Shown here: positions 7,767-16,853 of the stretch, one piece after another | How the letters are laid out: the number at the start of each line of letters is the position of its first letter | How positions within the stretch are numbered: position 1 is the stretch's first letter | Assembly: GCA_944325065.1 (NCBI GenBank) | Contig: CALUYS010000006.1 | Coordinates: forward strand, 1-64,000 | Direction of reading: 5' to 3' | DNA from: Candidatus Gastranaerophilales bacterium | GTDB lineage: Bacteria > Cyanobacteriota > Vampirovibrionia > Gastranaerophilales > Gastranaerophilaceae | DNA: 64,000 nucleotides | Program-made: the position numbers and the translations under genes | Notes under the pieces: model-generated | The model's input: the letters and a program-made list of their open reading frames with translations, nothing else | Told to the model about the DNA's origin: nothing | The model's database searches: none

Positions 7767-9476
7767 ATGAATTTTCAGGAACTTCTAAAAAATAAAGGCG
7801 TAATGATTGGGATAATAGCAGGTGTTGTTATTCTTGTTGTCGTATTAATTTTAGTCATAGTATTGGTTGCCGGTGGTGGAAATGGCGGTGGAGAAGGTGG
7901 TGAAAAAATAAAAAAAGAAGCCACAATAAAAGAGCCACTTGATTTATTGGCAACTGAAAATTTAGGCAAAGCTATTGAAATACAAGCATTACTTGCTCGT
8001 GAAGGAATAAATGCTCAAAGACGAATGGATGGTTCAAAATCGACTATATATTTATCCGAATATAAAATGTCCGAACGAGATAGAGCTTTGCTTGCTATTG
8101 TAAAAAGCGGATTAATGGATCAGAATGTTGGATTAGAAGTTTTTGATAAAGGTGATTTTACATCTACAAAAGAAGACAAACGAATTCGATTAATTCGTGC
8201 AGTTAACGGTGAGTTATCTCGCTTAATCCGCAAAATACCACCTATTGAAAATGCAAGTGTTTTTATATCAATACCTGAGCAATCAATGTTTGCTTCTATG
8301 CAAAAACCGACGACTGCAACTGTTCAACTGACTATTCCAAGTGGTGAAAGACTTGATAAAACAAAAGTGAAAGCTATCACAAATTTACTTTTAGGTTCTG
8401 TTGCTGGGTTAACACATGAAAATATTTCAATAACAGATACCAACGGTAATGTATACACTACTATCGAAAGTGCTGATGATAATAGGCTTGCAAAAATTGA
8501 AGAAAATGATAAATATATGCAATCAAAAGTACAAGCACAGTTGGACAGATTGTTAGGTAAAGGGAATTATGTTGTAACTGTTTCAACATCATTGCGAGAG
8601 GTGCCAATTGAAAGACAAAGTATTACATACGACCCAATAAATAAAGCTACAACAAGCGAGCAGATATTTCAAGAAGGACTTGGAGATCAATCAAAAGATT
8701 CTTCTTCAGGTGTCAATGCCGTTAGTTTATACGTGCCAAACGGCTTGCCGCAAACAGGGTCAAGTGCAAGTCAGAACAGAAACTATTCTCGTGTTGCAAA
8801 AGAAACCCAATATGGAGTGAGTAAGACACAAACTAATGAATATATAAAATCAGGTGTTGTTGAAGAAATATCAATAGCTGTTACTGTTGAAGAAGGTCGT
8901 ATACCACCAACTATAACACTTGAAGAGTTTAAGCAACTTGTTGCTGATGCAGCTAGTCCAAAAGTAAAAGTTGAAAATGTAACAATAGCATTTTCAGACC
9001 CCACTGATCCATATCTAGCACAGGACAAACCAACAAGCCTCCCTACACCTGACGAATCAGGAAACCCGTGGTGGATCGCTATCGTTTTACTTGTAGGAGG
9101 ATTACTTGGGGGATTAGGTATATTATCTTCAATAATAAACAAATCATCAAAAGAACAAGAAGAACAAATGAAAATGTTAACCCAATGGACTCAACAACAA
9201 GAAGCAATAATGCAAGGGTTTGGTAATGAAACTCGAGAATTAAAAGCAAAACAAGCACAATTAGAACAAGAAAATCTAAAACTTAAAGAAGAACAAGAAA
9301 AAACTTTAGCTCAGATACCTCAACAAATGGCTGTTATGAATGCTAATACTTTTAATTCTGGAGGAACAAATGCACCTCAAACAGTCGATGATATGCTTAA
9401 AGATATAACTTCAGATCTTCTTGATAGTGAAGATGATGAACTAGAAGAAAATATTAAAAGTTGGATAGAAAAGTAA
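7767..9476 (+). CDS. fliF: Flagellar MS-ring protein FliF
   Basis: 569 residues, the usual FliF size. The first membrane helix is at about residues 13-36, and a Gly-rich turn follows. The YscJ/FliF ring-building region starts with 'LLATENLGKAIEIQALLAREGI' and includes 'RLIRAVNGELSRLIRKIPPIENASVFISIPE'. The second membrane helix is at about 433-456, and a long Gln/Glu coiled segment leads to an acidic C-terminal tail. In known systems that tail binds FliG. FliF forms the inner-membrane base ring on which the whole flagellum and export gate assemble. Confidence 0.95.
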   Translation: MNFQELLKNKGVMIGIIAGVVILVVVLILVIVLVAGGGNGGGEGGEKIKKEATIKEPLDLLATENLGKAIEIQALLAREGINAQRRMDGSKSTIYLSEYKMSERDRALLAIVKSGLMDQNVGLEVFDKGDFTSTKEDKRIRLIRAVNGELSRLIRKIPPIENASVFISIPEQSMFASMQKPTTATVQLTIPSGERLDKTKVKAITNLLLGSVAGLTHENISITDTNGNVYTTIESADDNRLAKIEENDKYMQSKVQAQLDRLLGKGNYVVTVSTSLREVPIERQSITYDPINKATTSEQIFQEGLGDQSKDSSSGVNAVSLYVPNGLPQTGSSASQNRNYSRVAKETQYGVSKTQTNEYIKSGVVEEISIAVTVEEGRIPPTITLEEFKQLVADAASPKVKVENVTIAFSDPTDPYLAQDKPTSLPTPDESGNPWWIAIVLLVGGLLGGLGILSSIINKSSKEQEEQMKMLTQWTQQQEAIMQGFGNETRELKAKQAQLEQENLKLKEEQEKTLAQIPQQMAVMNANTFNSGGTNAPQTVDDMLKDITSDLLDSEDDELEENIKSWIEK

Positions 9477-9502
9477 AAGATAAGTTTTGATAGGATAAAT
9501 AA

Positions 9503-10450
9503 ATGGCAATTGAAGGATTTCAATACGAAGAATTTTCAAAAGAACTGTCAAGTCAGGCTTGTGAACTTATACCTAAGGATATTAAAGATAAACAACGTGA
9601 ATTTATTATTGATATTATTTATAAATTTTGTACCCTTGCAGGAAATGCTTTAAATGACGATCCTTCTTTAAATTTTACTGCTGAACAAGCATTTATGATT
9701 GTTCAATTTATTGGAGAATGGACATTCCATAAATCAATTGATATATTACGTGCAAATTTACCCATACAGTATCGTGAATCCATACTACAAAAAATAGCTT
9801 TCACTATTTTTGAAATAGCTAAACAGTCAATAATTCGTGGACTAAATCAGGATCAGATTATAATGCTTGTTGAAGCACATGTTAAAAAGACTTTTGAAGC
9901 CACTATTAAAGACTTTTTAGATAGGGGTATGCTGCTTGAGGATATTGCCGAAAGTGCTTTAAAACAATCAAATATTGATCAAATGGCAAAACAAATGCAA
10001 GAAGAAAAATATGGTGAAGTTATTGAAGATAAAAAACTTCTCAAACTTGCAAGCTTTGCTATTGTTTTAAAACGACTTCCTAAAAATAAAATAGATGCAA
10101 TAGTGAAAAAATTCTCTGAATCTGATAATAAAATATTGAATGAATATTTAGAAATGCCTGACTTAGAGAAAACATTTAAACAAGAAGAACTTATGAAACA
10201 ATTATGTGAAATTAAAAAAACTTTTTGTAAACCTATTAAACCAAAACCTGAAGATGTTGCAAATATTGAGTTTAAACTTTTAGCTGATATAATAAAAAAT
10301 GTTGATAAAAATAAATTTATGGATGCTATTGATAATGAACGAGAAAATGTACAAAAGTTCATGATTGATATCTTAAATGATGAAAAACCAAGCTTACCGT
10401 CACAAATTAGTGCTATAATATCTAAGCATATGAGAGAAAAATTTGCATGA
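9503..10450 (+). CDS. Helical protein at the FliG position of the flagellar operon
   Basis: 315 residues, predicted almost entirely helical, 26 bp after fliF and overlapping fliH by 4 bp (ATGA). The usual gene here is fliG, the rotor switch protein of about 335 residues, and the length fits. However, I cannot find the FliG middle-domain EHPQ motif or the conserved charged torque helix. It may be an extremely divergent FliG or a lineage-specific partner that replaces or bridges FliG. Possible armadillo-like repeats around residues 180-240 would suit a FliG-like fold, but that is conjecture. Confidence 0.55.
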   Translation: MAIEGFQYEEFSKELSSQACELIPKDIKDKQREFIIDIIYKFCTLAGNALNDDPSLNFTAEQAFMIVQFIGEWTFHKSIDILRANLPIQYRESILQKIAFTIFEIAKQSIIRGLNQDQIIMLVEAHVKKTFEATIKDFLDRGMLLEDIAESALKQSNIDQMAKQMQEEKYGEVIEDKKLLKLASFAIVLKRLPKNKIDAIVKKFSESDNKILNEYLEMPDLEKTFKQEELMKQLCEIKKTFCKPIKPKPEDVANIEFKLLADIIKNVDKNKFMDAIDNERENVQKFMIDILNDEKPSLPSQISAIISKHMREKFA

Positions 10451-11199
10451 TTATTAAGAAAAAAAAGAAAAAAATAAATATTAACAATGATAGTGATATA
10501 ACGTTAAAACCAGAACAAACTCAGATAAATGACGAAAATAAATTACAATCAAATTTTGTTGAAGAAAAAACAATAGTTAATGAAGAAGACGATGAATTTG
10601 GTGGCATAAACCTTGATGAAATTGACTTTGAACAGCGTGAAGAAAGACGCAGGGGTGATAGAAGACGTGGATATCGTCGAATAGACGAACGTAATCTTGT
10701 TTCACGAGCTTTTGAAGAAGCTAATTTAATAAAAAAACAAGCATTTGAAGACGGCTATAATGAAGGTATTAATAGTGCTAAAAACGACCTTACTCAATTT
10801 AAAGATGCTTTAAATGCATTTTATCAAGCTAAAGAAGATGCCTATGATAAGTTATCCAATGACATACTTTCTATTTCACTTAATATTGCTAAAAAAATAA
10901 TAAAAACCGAACTTGAAACAAATAAGGAAATAATAATAAATATGATTAATGAGGTTTTAGGTGAAGTTTCAAAAGATGAGCACAAAATAACCCTTATTGT
11001 TTCAAAACACGATTTAAATCAAGTCAAAGACAAACTTAGTGAAATAATAAAAATAAATAATATTGAAGCAAAAGTGAATGTAATTGAAGATAATGAAGTA
11101 GTAGAAGGCGGAGTTATTGTCAAAACTACATCAGGCGTTGTTGATGCTAGCATTACATCACAATTAAAGCTTGTTGAAGAAGCTTTATTAATGATTTAG
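10447..11199 (+). CDS. fliH: Flagellar assembly protein FliH (export ATPase regulator)
   Basis: 250 residues. The N-terminal third is charged, with an Arg-rich patch 'RREERRRGDRRRGYRR' near residue 64. A helical segment 'AFEDGYNEGINSAKNDL' follows, matching the 'a...G...G...G' helix of FliH. The C-terminal domain ends with 'DNEVVEGGVIVKTTSGVVDASITSQLKLVEEAL', which is the FliH/YscL signature (GG..v.t..G.iDasi..ql). The start overlaps the preceding stop. It should bind the FliI ATPase, but fliI is not downstream, so the operon ends here. Confidence 0.87.
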   Translation: MIIKKKKKKININNDSDITLKPEQTQINDENKLQSNFVEEKTIVNEEDDEFGGINLDEIDFEQREERRRGDRRRGYRRIDERNLVSRAFEEANLIKKQAFEDGYNEGINSAKNDLTQFKDALNAFYQAKEDAYDKLSNDILSISLNIAKKIIKTELETNKEIIINMINEVLGEVSKDEHKITLIVSKHDLNQVKDKLSEIIKINNIEAKVNVIEDNEVVEGGVIVKTTSGVVDASITSQLKLVEEALLMI

Positions 11200-11338
11200 A
11201 TTTCTAGCTAAAAGCATATGTATTTGTTATGAATATTTTCAACTATATTTATTTTTATTATCCTTTTTAAATTTTTCCAAGTAGCAATATTTGAAATTGT
11301 GGTAGCAGCAATTGCAAAGCCTGAAAGGCAGACGGCTA

Positions 11339-11914
11339 TTATGCCGCCTTAGTAGTCTTTTTAAGCTTATTAACTTCATCTTCACAGGCTTTAATATTTA
11401 TATTTTTTAGGAAATTTAAGGCAATACCCGTTAAAAGTGATAAGCCCAAACCCAATGCACCTCTTGTTTTAGCTTCTTTTGTTTTCATTTTATCATTCAA
11501 AGTATGACGCATTATTTCCATCGTAGGCAATACTGACAAAAAAAGGATATCGGTTGACAACTTTTCTTTTTTTAATGCATTTTTAGTCATTTCTTCCTTG
11601 TATTCTTTATTATATGTAGAAGGTCTTGTAATTATATTTAAAAATGCAAGGAACATTGCAGGAAAGAGCATATATTTCCATTCAATTTTTTTATAATTAT
11701 CTCCTTGACATAATAAAGCTAAAGGAACCATACTTAAAATGCCTAAATAATTATATCCGTGATTTGTTTGTTTAGCTTTTTCACGCATTTCAAAGATTTC
11801 ATTATTAATTATCTTTTTGTTTAAAATATCATAATTATTATTATTTTCTTTGTCTTTAAAACTTATTTTTGAAGGATAATTATTATTTAAATTAATATTT
11901 TTTATTAATTGCAT
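11339..11914 (-). CDS. Hypothetical membrane-associated protein with N-terminal SFKD motif
   Basis: Not a recognised family; 191 residues. An Asn-rich leader leads to 'KISFKDKENN' (SFKD at residues 18-21). Hydrophobic stretches follow near residues 58-70 (YLGILSMVPLALLC), 84-93 and 150-165 (LGLGLSLLTGIALNFL), and the C terminus is Lys-rich. A strong GGAGGG ribosome site lies 5 nt before the ATG. The gene overlaps the upstream one by 10 bp, so the two are probably translated together. Confidence 0.65.
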   Translation of the reverse strand: MQLIKNINLNNNYPSKISFKDKENNNNYDILNKKIINNEIFEMREKAKQTNHGYNYLGILSMVPLALLCQGDNYKKIEWKYMLFPAMFLAFLNIITRPSTYNKEYKEEMTKNALKKEKLSTDILFLSVLPTMEIMRHTLNDKMKTKEAKTRGALGLGLSLLTGIALNFLKNINIKACEDEVNKLKKTTKAA

Positions 11915-12924
11915 AAATACCCTCCACTATATCTATTTTGTGATATTGGCTTATCTTCAACCCATTCACTTGTTCCAAAATCTTTTTTATATTTTTTATC
12001 AAGAAGAACTTTATCATTTACTCTATCATATACTTTAATAACTATTTTTTTATCAAAAAAACCTGATTTATCATCTGTTAGTCTATAAGTATCATCTATA
12101 TCCAAATGTCTTGGTATATAAAATTTATTCATTGCATTATGTAGCTCAATAAATTTATTAAAAGTATTTTCATCTAAATTTCTAAAATAATTTAAAACAT
12201 CCTCAGGCGAATTTAATCTTTTAACTTCAGGCAATTTCATCAAGTCACCTGAACCTCCAGAACCGGATGAGCTGTCACCACCATTTCTTTTTCTATATTC
12301 TAAATATGTAATTACCCCTGCACCATAACCTTCAACAATACCAACATTTGTTGCAATTCTATTTCTTTCCTCGGCTGAAAGTTTTGAAACTAATCCTGCT
12401 ACAGCACCTATTAATACATTACCGCCTGTTGCAGCCGTAACAGCTGCTGTTGTCATAAGTGCCTGAGAATTTGAAGTGCTTAACTTATCACATAAACAAT
12501 CAATACCTGTAACAATTGAGGGAACAGCATACATAGCTTTCTTTAAATTTCCTCTAGCACCATAGTCATTATAATTATCACAAAATAAATCATTTATGGC
12601 ATTAATCATTCCTATAGTAAAGCCGCTACAAATATGGCGACTAGGTACAAAACCAGCAAAAGCACCAGTTGCAACTGCAAAACCTTGTAATTGTGCTAAA
12701 GATTTAATTGCTGGATTTCTATTTGCCAATTTTTTCCATTCATCAATACCTTTAAAACTTATAACTTTTGTTTTGTTTAAATTAGCAATATTTGTTGTCA
12801 AATTATACTTACTTCTTAAAGCATTTAAAGGCACTAAAGTTAAATTTTGAGATGTATTTTTATTATCTATTACTGCCTGGTTTTGCATATTCATCTTCAT
12901 GCCAAAACTTGTTGTTTGCTTCAT
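11905..12924 (-). CDS. Hypothetical protein with N-terminal SFG and SFKG motifs and glycine-rich hydrophobic core
   Basis: 339 residues with no family match I recognise. The N terminus has 'TTSFGMKM' (residues 4-11) and 'VISFKGIDEW' (SFKG at 56-59). A middle part (about 80-215) alternates small hydrophobic segments with Gly/Ala and could enter membranes. A GGDSSSGSGGSGD linker follows near 215-227, then a basic/aromatic C-terminal domain of about 110 residues. The ATG has only a weak ribosome site. A 16-codon reading frame with an excellent one lies just upstream (12938-12988) and might couple translation. Confidence 0.65.
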   Translation of the reverse strand: MKQTTSFGMKMNMQNQAVIDNKNTSQNLTLVPLNALRSKYNLTTNIANLNKTKVISFKGIDEWKKLANRNPAIKSLAQLQGFAVATGAFAGFVPSRHICSGFTIGMINAINDLFCDNYNDYGARGNLKKAMYAVPSIVTGIDCLCDKLSTSNSQALMTTAAVTAATGGNVLIGAVAGLVSKLSAEERNRIATNVGIVEGYGAGVITYLEYRKRNGGDSSSGSGGSGDLMKLPEVKRLNSPEDVLNYFRNLDENTFNKFIELHNAMNKFYIPRHLDIDDTYRLTDDKSGFFDKKIVIKVYDRVNDKVLLDKKYKKDFGTSEWVEDKPISQNRYSGGYLCN

Positions 12925-12937
12925 ACCTCTTTTTACT

Positions 12938-12988
12938 CTAGAAGCTACGTTTGTTTGTTACTCCAAAATTAATGTTGCTAATTCTCAT
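12938..12988 (-). CDS. Possible 16-residue leader peptide
   Basis: A short frame (ATG at 12988, TAG at 12938-12940) encodes a 16-residue peptide containing 'NINFGV'. It has a near-perfect AGGAGGA ribosome site at 12997-13003, 8 nt before the ATG, much better than the site of the gene that follows 13 bp later. The Asn-Phe-Gly resembles the N-terminal motif of neighbouring hypotheticals. It may be a leader peptide or an out-of-frame remnant of an N terminus. Confidence 0.35.
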   Translation of the reverse strand: MRISNINFGVTNKRSF

Positions 12989-13108
12989 CTCTCATGTCCT
13001 CCTATTAACTTTATACAGAAAATATACATTTATATAAAACATGTCAAAAAATAATTTGCTATTTGAATTAAAAATGTTTACAAAAAGTTAATAAAAAGAT
13101 TTTAATGT

Positions 13109-13816
13109 TTAACTAAAGAAATGGCCACGTTTTGAATTAAGAGTTATATTATCAAAAGAATATAGCCTTGCAGGGCGTTTTGAGGTTGATTTTGAGAATT
13201 CATCAAGTTCTTTAACAATATTTGAAGATAGAACTTTTTTACGAAAGTTTCGTTTGTCAAGTTTTTTACCCATAATAAGCTCATAAGAATACTGAAGTTC
13301 TGTCAAAGTAAATTTTTTTGGAAGAAGTTGGAATGCAATCGGACAAAGCTCAAGTCTTTCCCGCATACGTTTTAGAGAATATTCAATAATTTCCTTATGG
13401 TCAAATGCAAGTGAAGGAAGTTGATTTACTTTATGCCATTGGACATCAGTAATTTGCGTTGAATCTTCAAATGATAATTCTAAATCATCAGAACGTATTA
13501 AAGCAAAATAAGCACAGGTAATAACACGAGAATTAGGATAACGAAGCGGATCACCAAATGTATAAAGCTGCTCAAGATAGATATTTTGAACATTTGTTTT
13601 TTCTTTCAAAATACGCAAAGCAGCAGCATCTAAATCTTCAGATAACCTAATAAACCCTCCAGGAATAGCCCAACGTCCCTTAAATGGTTCGTTGGCACGA
13701 CGAACAAGAAGTACCATAAGTTTGCTATTTTTTATAGTAAATATTACAACGTCAGTTGTAACTTCATGTGTTTTGGTTTCTTTAATCAGCATATTATTAT
13801 TATATAAAAAACACAT
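13109..13816 (-). CDS. Nudix-domain winged-helix transcriptional regulator (NrtR-like)
   Basis: 235 residues: a Nudix domain (about 15-150) followed by the winged-helix-like C-terminal domain that includes 'KLDKRNFRKKVL..NIV', typical of NrtR/COG4111-type regulators. The Nudix box starts as G54-x5-E60, but the catalytic R-E-U-x-E-E is R68-I-L-K-E72-K. Key acidic residues are lost, so it is more likely a nucleotide sensor than an enzyme. NrtR family members bind ADP-ribose and repress NAD-related genes; no NAD gene is adjacent here. The start may be Met9 (13792). It is divergent from pyrH. Confidence 0.8.
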   Translation of the reverse strand: MCFLYNNNMLIKETKTHEVTTDVVIFTIKNSKLMVLLVRRANEPFKGRWAIPGGFIRLSEDLDAAALRILKEKTNVQNIYLEQLYTFGDPLRYPNSRVITCAYFALIRSDDLELSFEDSTQITDVQWHKVNQLPSLAFDHKEIIEYSLKRMRERLELCPIAFQLLPKKFTLTELQYSYELIMGKKLDKRNFRKKVLSSNIVKELDEFSKSTSKRPARLYSFDNITLNSKRGHFFS

Positions 13817-13850
13817 GCTAAATCAACTAATTTATAAAAAACAAAATATT

Positions 13851-13879
13851 CTGACTTTATTATTTTTTTATGGTAAAAT
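13851..13879 (+). promoter_or_regulatory. Sigma-70 type promoter of the pyrH operon
   Basis: CTGACT (13851-13856) and TAAAAT (13874-13879) are separated by exactly 17 bp, 31 bp before the pyrH ATG. The site lies in the intergenic space between the divergent Nudix regulator and pyrH, at the expected head of a tight co-directional operon. Confidence 0.5.
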
Positions 13880-13910
13880 TAGATAAAAGAATATTTTATA
13901 GTGGGTTAAT

Positions 13911-14636
13911 ATGGACGGGAATTTAAAATATACAAGGATTTTACTTAAAGTAAGTGGTGAAGCTTTAATGGGAGATGAAAAATATGGTATTTCTAATGAA
14001 CCAGTGATGATGATAGCAAATGAAATAAAACTAGCTCATGACTTAGGGGCACAAATTGCTGTTGTTGTTGGAGGGGGCAATATATTTCGTGGTTTAAAAA
14101 ATAGTGCAAAAATAGGGCTTGACCGAGCAAGCGGTGATTATATGGGGATGCTTGCAACAGTTATGAATGCCATTGCTCTTCAAAGTGCTTTGCGAAGTAT
14201 GGATGTATCAACTCGTGTTATGACGGCAATAGCTATGAATCAAATAGCAGAACCATATGTTAGATTCCGTGCAATAAGACATTTAGAAAAAGGTAGAATT
14301 GTAATTTTTGCAGCAGGTACCGGCAATCCATTTTTTACAACTGATACTGCAAGTGCTTTAAGAGCTTCTGAAATAGATGCTCAAGCCATGCTTATGGCTA
14401 AAAATGGAGTTAACGGTGTCTATTCTGATGATCCTAAAACTAATAAAAATGCAAAAAAATATGATACAATAAGTTATGATGACATAATTATGAAAGGACT
14501 TAAAGTTATGGATACAGCTGCTTGTGATTTATGCAAACAAAACAAAGTCCCTATTATAGTTTTTGATTTTAAGGAAAAAGGCAGTATATGTAAGGTTATA
14601 AAAGGTGAAGAAATAGGTACATTTGTAGGAGATTGA
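13911..14636 (+). CDS. pyrH: UMP kinase
   Basis: 241 residues, the normal size for the bacterial amino-acid-kinase type UMP kinase, which makes UDP from UMP and ATP in the cytosol. Motifs are 'ILLKVSGEAL' (nucleotide loop), 'VVVGGGNIFRG', 'TRVMTAIAMNQIAEPYVRFRA', 'VIFAAGTGNPFFTTDTAS' and 'GVYSDDPKTNKNA'. It is first in an operon with frr 3 bp downstream, an order conserved across many bacteria. Confidence 0.97.
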   Translation: MDGNLKYTRILLKVSGEALMGDEKYGISNEPVMMIANEIKLAHDLGAQIAVVVGGGNIFRGLKNSAKIGLDRASGDYMGMLATVMNAIALQSALRSMDVSTRVMTAIAMNQIAEPYVRFRAIRHLEKGRIVIFAAGTGNPFFTTDTASALRASEIDAQAMLMAKNGVNGVYSDDPKTNKNAKKYDTISYDDIIMKGLKVMDTAACDLCKQNKVPIIVFDFKEKGSICKVIKGEEIGTFVGD

Positions 14637-14639
14637 TTT

Positions 14640-15200
14640 ATGACAATTGATAATTTATTTAAAAGTATGAATGAAAAAATGGAAAAAGCAATTGCACAAA
14701 TGAAACGTGAATTTACAACAATTCGGACAGGACGTGCTAATCCGCTTATTTTAGAGCGTATAAATATTGATTATTATGGGGTGCCAACACCTTTAAGGCA
14801 AATATCTCAAGTTAGTGTTCAAGATGGATGCACTTTAGTTATTTCACCATATGATAAAACTATATTAAAAGAAATTGAAAAAGCTTTAATTAAAGCGGAC
14901 TTAGGAGTTCAACCAAATAACGATGGTATTATAATAAGAATGACATTCCCACCTTTAACTGAAGAAAAACGAAAAGAAACGGTTAAAGAAGTAAAAAAAA
15001 TTGGAGAAGATGCTAAAGTGGCCATTCGCAACATCCGTCGTGATGCAATCGATGATGTTAAAAAACTTGAAAAAGAAGAAAATTTATCAGAAGATAGCGT
15101 AAGTGATGCAAATGATAAAATCCAAAAAGTGACAGATAAATTTATTAAAAATATAGAAACACTTGTAAGCGAAAAAGAAAAAGAAGTTCTTACCGTATAA
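14640..15200 (+). CDS. frr: Ribosome recycling factor
   Basis: 186 residues, full length. It carries the family motifs 'FTTIRTGRANPLILERI' and 'YYGVPTPLRQISQVSV' and the C-terminal helix with 'RNIRRDAIDDVKKLEKE'. With EF-G it splits the terminated ribosome from mRNA. It lies 3 bp after pyrH and 4 bp before cdsA. Confidence 0.98.
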   Translation: MTIDNLFKSMNEKMEKAIAQMKREFTTIRTGRANPLILERINIDYYGVPTPLRQISQVSVQDGCTLVISPYDKTILKEIEKALIKADLGVQPNNDGIIIRMTFPPLTEEKRKETVKEVKKIGEDAKVAIRNIRRDAIDDVKKLEKEENLSEDSVSDANDKIQKVTDKFIKNIETLVSEKEKEVLTV

Positions 15201-15204
15201 AATA

Positions 15205-16092
15205 ATGAAGGATATTCTTGAAAAACTAAATAAAAATAAAAAACGAGTGGTAACAGGAATAGTGCTTGGGTTGCTTGTGCTGTTTTGTGCAATTACAGGT
15301 GGTATTCCTTTGCTTATACTTGTGTCCATTGTTTGTTTCTTTGGGACAAAGGAATATGTTGATATATTAAAACATAAAGGTTTTTTGCCTTCTTTGAATA
15401 TAATTTTGTTTAATGAAGCAGCCTTTATAGCTTTAATTGCACTAAAAAAATACGATGCAATATTGTTTATAATAACTTTGGGAACTATTTTGGCATTTTG
15501 TTCGGTTTTATTTAAAGGGAAACAACCTTATATCGCAAATGTTGCAACAACAGTATTGGGTGCAATATATTGTGCTTTCATGCCTGTACATTTTATATTA
15601 ATACGCCAGCTTAATTCCGATGGAATGGGTTTATTGAGAGTTGTATTTAATGATGGACTAGGGTTTTTAATGCTAACGTTTTTTGTAGTTATTTTTACCG
15701 ATATTGGAGCTTATTATTGTGGAAGCAAGTTTGGTAAAAAACCTCTTGCTCCTGTTATAAGCCCTAAAAAAACAATTGAAGGTTCAATTGGGGGAACAAT
15801 TACTGCTATTATTTTTGGCATTATAATTGGTTGGTTTATAAATTTACCTTGGTATCATAGCTTTATGGCATCAATTATTATTTCTGGTGCAGCACAATTG
15901 GGTGATTTATCAGAATCACTTATTAAACGTGATGCTGGTGTTAAAGATTCAGGCAACACATTGCCTGGTCATGGCGGATTTATGGATAGGTGCGATAGCT
16001 TTATTTTTGCTGCACCAATAGCTTATTATTATTTTAAATTTTTAGTTATTGATAAACATTATCTATTTGATCTTTTTAAAATATTTTATTAA
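15205..16092 (+). CDS. cdsA: Phosphatidate cytidylyltransferase (CDP-diacylglycerol synthase)
   Basis: 295 residues with about eight membrane helices. The C-terminal signature is complete: 'SLIKRDAGVKDSG..LPGHGGFMDRCDSF' (about residues 235-265). The enzyme activates phosphatidate with CTP at the membrane for phospholipid synthesis. 'DIGAYYCGSKFGKKPLAPVISPKKTIEG' upstream is the second conserved region. It is tightly packed between frr and rnc. Confidence 0.96.
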   Translation: MKDILEKLNKNKKRVVTGIVLGLLVLFCAITGGIPLLILVSIVCFFGTKEYVDILKHKGFLPSLNIILFNEAAFIALIALKKYDAILFIITLGTILAFCSVLFKGKQPYIANVATTVLGAIYCAFMPVHFILIRQLNSDGMGLLRVVFNDGLGFLMLTFFVVIFTDIGAYYCGSKFGKKPLAPVISPKKTIEGSIGGTITAIIFGIIIGWFINLPWYHSFMASIIISGAAQLGDLSESLIKRDAGVKDSGNTLPGHGGFMDRCDSFIFAAPIAYYYFKFLVIDKHYLFDLFKIFY

Positions 16093-16101
16093 TAAAGATA
16101 A

Positions 16102-16848
16102 ATGTTGGAAAGTATAAATATTATGTCAAAAAATAATAATGAAAAAATTTATGAATTTTTAAAATTAATAAATTTCTCAGAAATTCAAGATATATCCATT
16201 ATTAAAAGTGCATTAACTCACAGTTCTTATATTAAGGAAAATGAAGAAAAATTTGATGAAAACCAATATAATGAACGACTTGAGTTTTTAGGCGATGCAG
16301 TTTTAAAGTTGTGTGCAAGTGATTATTTGTATAAATTATATCCAAGTTATTCAGAAGGTGAATTATCTAAAATTCGTGCAACACTTGTAAGTGATTTAAT
16401 GTTATCAAAATTAGCACGAAGAATTAATCTTGATAAATATATACTTTTAGGTAATAACGAGGAAAAAAATCAAGGACGAAATAAAAACTCCACTCTTGCT
16501 TGTGCTTTTGAAGCAATATTAGGAGCTTTATATTTATTAACATCAATTGATAGTGTGAACTCATTTTTAATTAAATTATATAAAAATGACGTTATTGAAA
16601 TCGATGGTAATTATGAAAAATATAATGCTAAAACTATTCTTCAAGAATATACTCAAAGCATAAATAAAAACTTGCCTATATATCATATTGTTGAAATTAA
16701 TGGTGTAGCTCACAATTGTGAGTTTACAGCTCAAGTTGAATATGAAAATAAAATACTTGGACATGGTGTTGGTAAAAGCAAAAAAGAAGCCCAATCTAAA
16801 GCAGCTTATGAAGCTTGTTTGAAATTAAAACTTATCAAAGAAGAATAA
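16102..16848 (+). CDS. rnc: Ribonuclease III
   Basis: 248 residues: an RNase III catalytic domain with 'NERLEFLGDAVLKL' (the acidic signature helix) and a second acidic site in 'CAFEAILGALYL'. A C-terminal double-stranded-RNA-binding domain ends in 'GHGVGKSKKEAQSKAAYEACLKL'. It processes rRNA and structured mRNAs. A second Met eight residues in (16126) could be the true start. It lies 9 bp after cdsA. Confidence 0.96.
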   Translation: MLESINIMSKNNNEKIYEFLKLINFSEIQDISIIKSALTHSSYIKENEEKFDENQYNERLEFLGDAVLKLCASDYLYKLYPSYSEGELSKIRATLVSDLMLSKLARRINLDKYILLGNNEEKNQGRNKNSTLACAFEAILGALYLLTSIDSVNSFLIKLYKNDVIEIDGNYEKYNAKTILQEYTQSINKNLPIYHIVEINGVAHNCEFTAQVEYENKILGHGVGKSKKEAQSKAAYEACLKLKLIKEE

Positions 16849-16853
16849 AAATT

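Noticed and set aside
11281-11345. Hairpin ggcagacggc...gccgcc as terminator after fliH
   Set aside because: The stem is imperfect with a 4-nt bulge and has no clear T run in either direction.
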